The notes beneath the pieces are model-generated. The model did no database searches and was not told the DNA's origin. It was given only the letters and a program-made list of their open reading frames with translations. A DNA stretch of 64,000 bases from the NCBI RefSeq assembly GCF_001421765.1, contig NZ_LMLA01000001.1:977199-1041198 (forward strand), given 5' to 3'. Position numbers and translations under genes: made by a program. Positions 62,785-64,000 of this stretch are shown here, one piece after another (the stretch's first letter is position 1; each line of letters opens with the position of its first letter). The DNA is from Sphingomonas sp. Leaf32. GTDB lineage: Bacteria; Pseudomonadota; Alphaproteobacteria; Sphingomonadales; Sphingomonadaceae.

Positions 62785-62859
62785 GGGCGCGTAGCTCAGC
62801 GGTAGAGCACACCCTTCACACGGGTGGGGTCACAGGTTCAATCCCTGTCGCGCCCACCA
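62785..62859 (+). tRNA. tRNA-Val (CAC)
   Basis: A 75-nt gene with encoded CCA; the acceptor GGGCGCG pairs with CGCGCCC, the anticodon loop TTCACAC gives CAC, and the T loop is TTCAATC. It lies 51 bp after hupB and may be co-transcribed with it. Confidence 0.96.
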
Positions 62860-62864
62860 GATCA

Positions 62865-62921
62865 ACGGCCGTCCGGCACCTCGACCTCTGACCAGAGGCG
62901 CGGTGCCGGGCGGCCGTTTTT
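62865..62921 (+). terminator. Strong terminator after tRNA-Val
   Basis: ACGGCCGTCCGGCACC pairs with GGTGCCGGGCGGCCGT over about 16 bp with one G-U. The loop itself contains CCTCTG/CAGAGG, and five T residues follow. Confidence 0.92.
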
Positions 62922-62952
62922 GATTCCGGCGCTTGGCGTTTCATTTTGACGG

Positions 62953-63003
62953 GTGTCACAAATACGAAACCATAACGTCTCCGAAACTTCACCGAAATCG
63001 CAC
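62953..63003 (+). promoter_or_regulatory. PHO-box-like array of five 7-mers at 11-bp spacing
   Basis: GTGTCAC, ACGAAAC, ACGTCTC, ACTTCAC and ATCGCAC start at 62953, 62964, 62975, 62986 and 62997, exactly 11 bp apart with 4-bp spacers (AAAT, CATA, CGAA, CGAA). PhoB sites are direct repeats of CTGTCAC-like 7-mers with 4-bp AT-rich spacers. It lies about 120 bp before the lipoprotein start. Binding is inference. Confidence 0.45.
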
Positions 63004-63123
63004 GTTCCCGTCATCCAGCGCGCCTAACGGAGCGGCTGTGGATCGGCCGAAGGGGGGAACCCCGGACGATCGCCGGGCCATCGCGCCCGCATAACGACAA
63101 CAAGGTTCGGGAGTTCTTCGGTG

Positions 63124-64000
63124 ATGGCCAGCAGCAAGCGCATCGGCTTTATTCTCATGGCGTCGACGGCCTGTGCCGCCCTTGCCGGTTGCAGCGGTGC
63201 CGATGGCGTTGCTTCGCCGGGTGCCGGCACGATCAACGTGACGGTCCCTGCGCCGGCCCCCACGCCGACCCCGACCCCCTCGGCGACGCCGAGCGCGATC
63301 ACAGCGGCGCAGTTCGCGACCTCGACCACGGTCAACGGCATTTCCATCACGGCCGACGAGCAGCTGGCCATCGTGAATGCAGGTACCAACAACAATGTGA
63401 GCGGCGTCGGGTCGACGATGAACGGCGTGTATCCGGTCGGCAGCGCGTCGCTGGCCACCGCGACCGATCCGTCGACGATCAACAGCTTCTTCACCAGCAC
63501 CAACTATGTCGGCGCGCTCAACGGCCCGACCGACACCGCGTTCCAAGGCTGGACCTGCAACTCGACCTCGGCCGAATTCGGCGGCTCGGGCGCGCGTTGC
63601 ACCGCGGTCCCGTCGATCGGTACCTATGCCGCTGCGACCTCGGTCTGCCCGACCGGTACGACCGATGCCGGCACCAACAGTTCGAGCAGCCCGACGCTGC
63701 GTTATTGCCGCCTGCCGCAGAATATCACTACCGACCTGACGCTGCCGAAGATCGCGGGCGTTGTGTACCGCCTGACTGGCCAGACTGAAGTTGGCACCGA
63801 CCTTGGCACCACCGGCGGCACCGGCCCGACGCTGACCATCGCTGCGGGTGTCGTCATCGCAGCCGATTCGACCGAAGCGACCAACGACCTGCTGATCGTG
63901 AACCGCGGTTCGAAGATTTCGGCGATCGGCACCCGTGATGCGCCGATCGTGTTCACCTCGCAGCAGAATACCGTGAACAATGGCGTGTCGGATGCGAGCC
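63124..64000 (+). CDS. Large secreted lipoprotein, 3' end outside window
   Basis: The first 292 residues are visible and the frame is still open at the window edge. A lipoprotein signal ends in the lipobox LAGC (Cys at about residue 22), followed by a Pro/Thr-rich linker (APAPTPTPTPSATPS). The body is rich in Thr, Ser, Asn and Gly with several Cys. The stretch near residues 235-285 (LTIAAGVVIAADS, SKISAIGTRDAPIVFTSQ) suggests the start of a right-handed beta helix. The function is unknown. GTG 63121 just before the ATG is an alternative start. The upstream PHO-box-like array suggests phosphate control. Confidence 0.8.
   Translation, partial: MASSKRIGFILMASTACAALAGCSGADGVASPGAGTINVTVPAPAPTPTPTPSATPSAITAAQFATSTTVNGISITADEQLAIVNAGTNNNVSGVGSTMNGVYPVGSASLATATDPSTINSFFTSTNYVGALNGPTDTAFQGWTCNSTSAEFGGSGARCTAVPSIGTYAAATSVCPTGTTDAGTNSSSSPTLRYCRLPQNITTDLTLPKIAGVVYRLTGQTEVGTDLGTTGGTGPTLTIAAGVVIAADSTEATNDLLIVNRGSKISAIGTRDAPIVFTSQQNTVNNGVSDAS

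Overview
The window reads as chromosomal DNA of a high-GC alphaproteobacterium, most likely a sphingomonad (Sphingomonadales). Several signs agree. There is a PopZ-type polar organiser. PyrB is coupled to a dihydroorotase-like protein without its metal motif. MutL carries an endonuclease motif, as in lineages without MutH. AroG is class II, GatCAB is present, tRNA genes encode CCA, and dispersed palindromes built on GTCATCCCGGC...GCCGGGAT recur between genes. No rRNA, prophage, plasmid backbone, complete insertion sequence or CRISPR array is visible. The genes are mostly core housekeeping with a few accessory ones.

Layout. 1-7300: the tail of an unknown gene, a 1099-residue protein joining GH18, NodB deacetylase and GT2 glycosyltransferase domains, and a large autotransporter with a trypsin-like passenger. 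7354-7519: two identical tRNA-Lys genes. 7633-13522: the cell-shape cluster mreB-mreC-mreD-mrdA-rodA on the minus strand. Its last four genes are chained by 4-bp overlaps, but mreB and mreC are separated by a 271-bp element with long terminal inverted repeats. 13663-17628: mutL and an orphan PaoC-like molybdenum subunit. 17857-21400: aroG, a TM2 protein and cysS. 21654-23531: a 51-codon gene and isocitrate lyase. 23618-29377: tRNA-Cys, an isoaspartate methyltransferase-like gene, a TolC-type porin, popZ and valS. 29610-36386: leuA, a BLUF photoreceptor, a YceI protein and the ilvB-ilvN-ilvC branched-chain genes.

36472-41784: miaA and serB have overlapping divergent start codons. They are followed by two SPOR-domain proteins that flank a ParA-like ATPase and a possible ribbon-helix-helix partner. 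41827-45659: a DUF3089 hydrolase, ruvX, pyrB and the pseudo-dihydroorotase. 45741-49791: gatC, gatA, a 60-residue protein, gatB and a periplasmic cyclophilin. 49937-55440: two small proline- or acid-rich proteins, tRNA-Leu, trigger factor, a polyprenol-type glycosyltransferase, clpP and clpX. 55665-62733: an HAD phosphatase, ChaA, a small protein coupled to an M1 aminopeptidase, lon and hupB. 62785 to the end: tRNA-Val and the start of a large secreted lipoprotein behind an 11-bp-periodic, PHO-box-like array.

Functional themes. Protein quality control is clustered (tig, clpP, clpX, lon, with hupB), in an order typical of proteobacteria. Branched-chain amino acid synthesis (leuA, ilvB, ilvN, ilvC) lies in one 7-kb stretch. 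Envelope growth and polarity recur (mre/mrd/rod, popZ, SPOR-ParA cluster). I see no strong candidate for a new defence system. The least explained items are the SPOR-ParA-SPOR cluster, the inverted-repeat element inside the mre operon, the trimodular carbohydrate enzyme and several small coupled genes.
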